A stretch of 64,000 nt of DNA from Strongyloides papillosus (Eukaryota; Nematoda; Chromadorea; Rhabditida; Strongyloididae): positions 1,798,001-1,862,000 of the forward strand of contig SRSI01000050.1 of the NCBI GenBank assembly GCA_005656395.1, given 5' to 3'. The notes beneath the pieces were generated by a model that was given only the letters and a program-made list of their open reading frames with translations, made no database searches and was not told where the DNA came from. The position numbers and the translations under genes were made by a program. Each line of letters opens with the position of its first letter. Position 1 is the first letter of the stretch. This document shows positions 60,794 to 64,000 of the stretch, piece by piece.

Positions 60794-62524
60794 TCATGAG
60801 AGAGGTTCACCAATTGCGGAGTACTCGCAAACTTTATCCCGAGGATAATAAACTAAAAATTCAAAACCATTTGCTTTGGTAAATTGTCCGGGATTTGCTA
60901 CCAGGCAATCGCTAACTGAACTGTTGTATGACTTAAATCGATCCCCAAGTACAATAAGATCTGGTAACACTTCTAATGAGAATAGATCATCAAATGCAGG
61001 GGATATTGGAGAAATATAGTTCGGTAGTGGTTGGATGTGCCTCATACGAATGATTGACTCCACGAAATGATCACTAATTTTCGTCAAATCCTGAGGTAAA
61101 TGGAAAGCATCCCTGCACATCTTTTCGATTATGTTGCTTGATCTACATACAAATATCTTCTGGCCCTTATTCGTAATAACCGTTGGGTTTGTTGTGAATG
61201 TTATATCAATACCTTCACTGAAATACTTTCGAAGACATTGAGATATTGGTAATTTTGGAAACATAATAGATGATGGAAGATCCTGATCTCCAGGTACAAT
61301 TACATATTTAACACCTTTCCACACCGGATATAAACCGATAACATCCTTTAAAACATTGCTAAGCCTCCTAAATCCATCAGCATACTCCTCAAAAGATCCC
61401 GAATTCAGAGGTGATTTCACAAAATTCCCCATCATAATAAGGCATTTTGGTGGACTTTGACTGAAACCTGACAATAATTGATGAATGGACCTCAAACAGT
61501 CACCATTATCTAAGTTAACTTCCGACAAAAATATCAGTTTATCACTCATACTTATTTTACTTTCCTTAACTTCTCTTGGTACTTTAATCAATGGAGGTAG
61601 CTGAATATTGTTTACAGTTAATACACCATCAGCATAAAGGCCTGTGAACATTAAAGGAGCTCCAATAGATAAAATTCCATCACCATAAGTGCAATTTTTA
61701 GATAAATTCATCTTTATAGTCGTTTCATGATCTTCAATTCTATACCTATTTTTACTGTCAGCAAAGGCACACCCAATGATTGAGACAGGAGTATCTAATT
61801 TTGGATATCCAAACAACGTTTGAATACATCTCAATTCACCAGGTATCTTAGACTTAATCGTATTCTTCCTATCTTCCATTAACCTCTTTATAGTTAACAG
61901 CCTCCCCGTTTGAAGATTACAAATCTCCTCCTCCGTCGGAAGGAAACTCTTCCTCTTCCATTCCTTTTCCTCATCACCATACTGATCCTCAAAAACATTA
62001 ATAATCTTCAAATTATCATCTTTAACAGCCGACAGATGTGTCAGAATTATTTTTAAACTTTCTAAAGACAAAGCCTTAACTTCCACGCCTCCGCTCCTCA
62101 TAACTCCAGCTATCTTGTCGACATACGATCTGATTTTCCCTTTATCATAGGAGGTAAACAAATCCGTCAAAAAATTTGTTACCTGTCTGGAATGATAAGA
62201 TAATAATAAAAACAAATATTTGATGTAAACTTACACATTGTAACACATATGATAAGTGTCCATGGCATCTTTTAGTTCGTTTCTTATGAGTCTTCGTGTT
62301 CCTTCATCTGCTGCAACCATATTTTCGAGAATGTTGTTTTTTAAATCTTCAAACGTGAATTGAAAACAAATATGAAGTGAAGCGCCAAAAATATGTAGAT
62401 AGCTGCTTTGAGACAAAAGAGTAGTAAAGTGCACCCCTACATAAGATAAAATGTGAAAATTGTTATACTCGTTAGGACGTGTCTCCAAAATATTTTGGTT
62501 TACTCTTACAAGGAAACTTCTCAT
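60794..62524 (-). CDS. pole-2: DNA polymerase epsilon subunit 2 (POLE2/Dpb2)
   Basis: B-subunit of leading-strand polymerase epsilon, which ties it to the GINS/CMG helicase. Main exon 62186-60794; upstream exon ends at 62235 (50-base intron, phase 2) and is open to an ATG at 62524, giving 560 residues (human 527). OB-fold then inactive phosphoesterase domain: LFGYPKL, KCLIMMGNFVKSP (human CFILCGNFSS), VKYVIVPGDQDLPSSIMFPKLPI, FTTNPTVI (human FTTNPCRI), KMCRDAFHLP (human KMCRNCVRFP), then VLPDLIVLGDR and LVANPGQF. The 5' end is uncertain: the first 68 residues are hydrophobic and unlike POLE2, so the true start may be the ATG at 62320 or lie in a further exon. Confidence 0.85.
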
Positions 62525-62670
62525 ACAATTGGTATGAGGTGTATTTTTTGTAGAAATTATTTATCATTTAAATTTTATCACATTTCTTAAACGGTCTGAA
62601 AGTTTTTTTTACTTTCTTGAGATTTTCCTCTTAATAATATTTTAATATTCCAGGGTAACTTATTTTCGCT
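62525..62670. promoter_or_regulatory. 146-base divergent promoter, pole-2 and rpl-22
   Basis: Separates two divergently read genes. The rpl-22 side contains a long pyrimidine-rich tract and an acceptor CCAG at 62650-62653, 18 bases before its ATG, as expected for a spliced-leader addition site. Confidence 0.5.
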
Positions 62671-63203
62671 ATGGCACCAGCTGTTAAAAAGACTGTCGTC
62701 AAAAGACCACTTGGTAAAAGAAATGCTAAAAAAAAGCAAACCTACAAATTTACCATTGATTGTAAAAACCCAGTCGAAGACGGTATCTTCAAGACTGCTA
62801 ACTTTGTAAGTTTTCCATGGACATGATTCCACCTGCTTCCCAGAGTTTCCGTCTCTGGTTAGCTCTCGGGTTTAGGGTGTCTGACGGTCCCTATTAAATC
62901 CTGACCATTGGTAACGATTAACATTTTTAGGAAGAATATTTACAAAAAGCCATCAAATACAAAGGAAAGGTTGGACAACTCGAGGCTGGAGGTATCAAGG
63001 TTGAGGCCACCAAGAACTCCGTTACCGTCACTTCTGAAAAGGAATTCTCCAAGAGATACTTGAAATACCTTACAAAGAAGTACCTTAAGAAACACTCTCT
63101 TCGTGATTGGCTTCGTGTTATTGCTTCAAACAAGAACACCTATGAACTTAAATACTTCCAAATCAACAATGAGGATGATGACGAATCTGGTGATGAAAAC
63201 TAA
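62671..63203 (+). CDS. rpl-22: 60S ribosomal protein L22
   Basis: Exons 62671-62805 and 62931-63203 (125-base intron, phase 0) give 135 residues. Lys-rich N-terminus ([12 protein letters not shown]), then [63 protein letters not shown] and an acidic tail (DDDESGDEN), all characteristic of eukaryotic L22e. Codon choice is richer in C-ending codons than in neighbouring genes, as expected for a highly expressed gene. AATAAA at about 63265. Its intron is unusually GC-rich and appears to host a snoRNA. Confidence 0.98.
62815..62911 (+). ncRNA. candidate box C/D snoRNA in the rpl-22 intron
   Basis: Inside the intron, CCATGG (62815-62820) pairs with CCATTGG (62905-62911, one bulge) as a terminal stem. 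Next to it lie an imperfect C box ATGATTC (62823-62829; consensus RTGATGA) and a D box CTGA (62901-62904); another CTGA at 62881 could be box D'. A hairpin CCAGAG/CTCTGG lies at 62840-62858. The bases just before box D (GTCCCTATTAA, 62887-62897) are complementary to TTAATAGGGAC, which I recall from conserved 18S rRNA. Ribosomal protein introns are common snoRNA hosts. Confidence 0.5.
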
Positions 63204-63447
63204 GTGTTGTTTCACCTATAAGTTTCCTATGATTGTTATAAATTTCTTTTTATTGTTGTAAGGAAATAAATTGTTATTTTATACAGTATTATTTGTCTCT
63301 ACAATTGTTTATTATAAAAAATTAAAATATCAGAAAAATTAAATAAATGTTACAATTATACTTAGTGATTATCAACATTATTTTCTTTTGTCATTTGTAA
63401 CAAGTGGTGCGACAAGAGAAGTTTGACACCTTACAACCCTGACGATC

Positions 63448-64000
63448 TCAGTTCTCAGAGGTTTCTGATGATGTTGGATTCTCAATATTTGTTGTGCACT
63501 CTTTATTGTTATCCTCCTTTTCTTCAGTTACCTCTTTTTCTTGATCGTTTGAGGTCTCAAATCGTGCGATGTATCCACCAACCATATTATTATCTTCTGT
63601 TTTTTTATTATCTACATCAGAAGATTCTTTCTCTTCCTCGATTGGTGCTGGTGAGTTTTTAGAGAATTCCGGAGATACATCCGATGTATCACCATTACCC
63701 GATTTCTTTTTGTGTACAGCAAACTTTATCTTCATCTTCATATACGTTCCAGGAAACTCTTTCTTATCCATAAACTCCTTCACATAATTCGCCGCACCTG
63801 GTGATACAAATGTAATAACGGAAGACGCTCTCATTAACTCATTCTTATATATCTTGATTCTCGGTATATTCGATACAGCATATCTTGCGATGAGATTATT
63901 AAAATTAAATAAATTGAACAAATTTACTGCAGTGCATTCAAAGGGTATATTTGTTATATAAAGTGAATCTCTTGACAAATCATTTTCATTTTTGATTTCA
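63448..64000 (-). CDS. RRM-domain protein, 5' end beyond the window
   Basis: The frame is open to the right edge, so the N-terminus is missing; the stop is at 63448. The visible part begins with one RNA-recognition motif: RNP2-like LYITNIP, RNP1-like ASSVITFVS, and a closing strand KMKIKFAV. A Ser/Glu/Asp/Asn-rich acidic tail of about 85 residues follows, with one conserved-looking GGYIARFE stretch. It probably binds RNA; no specific family can be named from a single divergent RRM. Confidence 0.65.
   Translation of the reverse strand, partial: EIKNENDLSRDSLYITNIPFECTAVNLFNLFNFNNLIARYAVSNIPRIKIYKNELMRASSVITFVSPGAANYVKEFMDKKEFPGTYMKMKIKFAVHKKKSGNGDTSDVSPEFSKNSPAPIEEEKESSDVDNKKTEDNNMVGGYIARFETSNDQEKEVTEEKEDNNKECTTNIENPTSSETSEN

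Noticed and set aside
1..64000. Search for CRISPR arrays, operons of bacterial type or bacterial-like genes
   Set aside because: No regularly spaced identical repeats with unique spacers, no ribosome-binding sites, introns throughout; the DNA is nuclear nematode, and no clear horizontally acquired gene was seen.

Overview
The window looks like a chromosomal piece of a small, very AT-rich nematode genome, most like Strongyloides or a close relative (clade IV). The grounds are orthologues of nematode-characteristic genes (unc-86, dyf-1, rod-1, psf-3, pole-2, troponin T, a serpentine chemoreceptor), few and very short introns (about 42-50 bases), AT-rich intergenic DNA, and 5' leaders with a splice-acceptor-like pyrimidine-AG just before the start codon, as expected for spliced-leader trans-splicing. 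The species assignment is inference. Gene models were built by hand; in each multi-exon model the splice phases agree and the coding length is a multiple of three.

Left third (1-30 kb): a giant FAT-like cadherin (cdh-4 type, about 4370 residues, nearly all in one 12.2 kb exon), a small unknown gene, the kinetochore checkpoint protein ROD (rod-1), an AT-rich gap with a relic of a fibronectin-type-II-like domain and a 94-base hairpin, a seven-helix chemoreceptor, a broken cysteine-rich gene, and the RAD17 checkpoint clamp loader (hpr-17).

Middle (30-41 kb), the accessory region: tRNA-Glu(UUC); a 2.9 kb LTR retrotransposon with two 212-base LTRs that read as identical, coding for Gag-protease fused to an integrase-like tail without reverse transcriptase; a paralogue of the small gene at 15.6 kb; then a tandem array of ten loci for short secreted peptides with a defensin/scorpion-toxin-like (cysteine-stabilised alpha-beta) cysteine pattern. 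Five loci are intact and five are broken. The array repeats as two-gene units of about 1.04 kb and is the most novel part of the window.

Right part (41-64 kb): the POU-homeodomain selector unc-86, followed by a gene-free 6.4 kb upstream region with a strong cluster of the heptamer TTACCAT; then a compact block with GINS subunit psf-3, peroxisomal reductase dhrs-4, troponin T, three small unknown genes, IFT70/dyf-1, a short tandem-CH actin-binding protein, DNA polymerase epsilon subunit 2 (pole-2), and ribosomal protein L22 with a probable intronic box C/D snoRNA, ending in a partial RRM protein. Replication and cell-cycle genes (rod-1, hpr-17, psf-3, pole-2) are over-represented by eye, but nothing in the sequence shows they are co-regulated.
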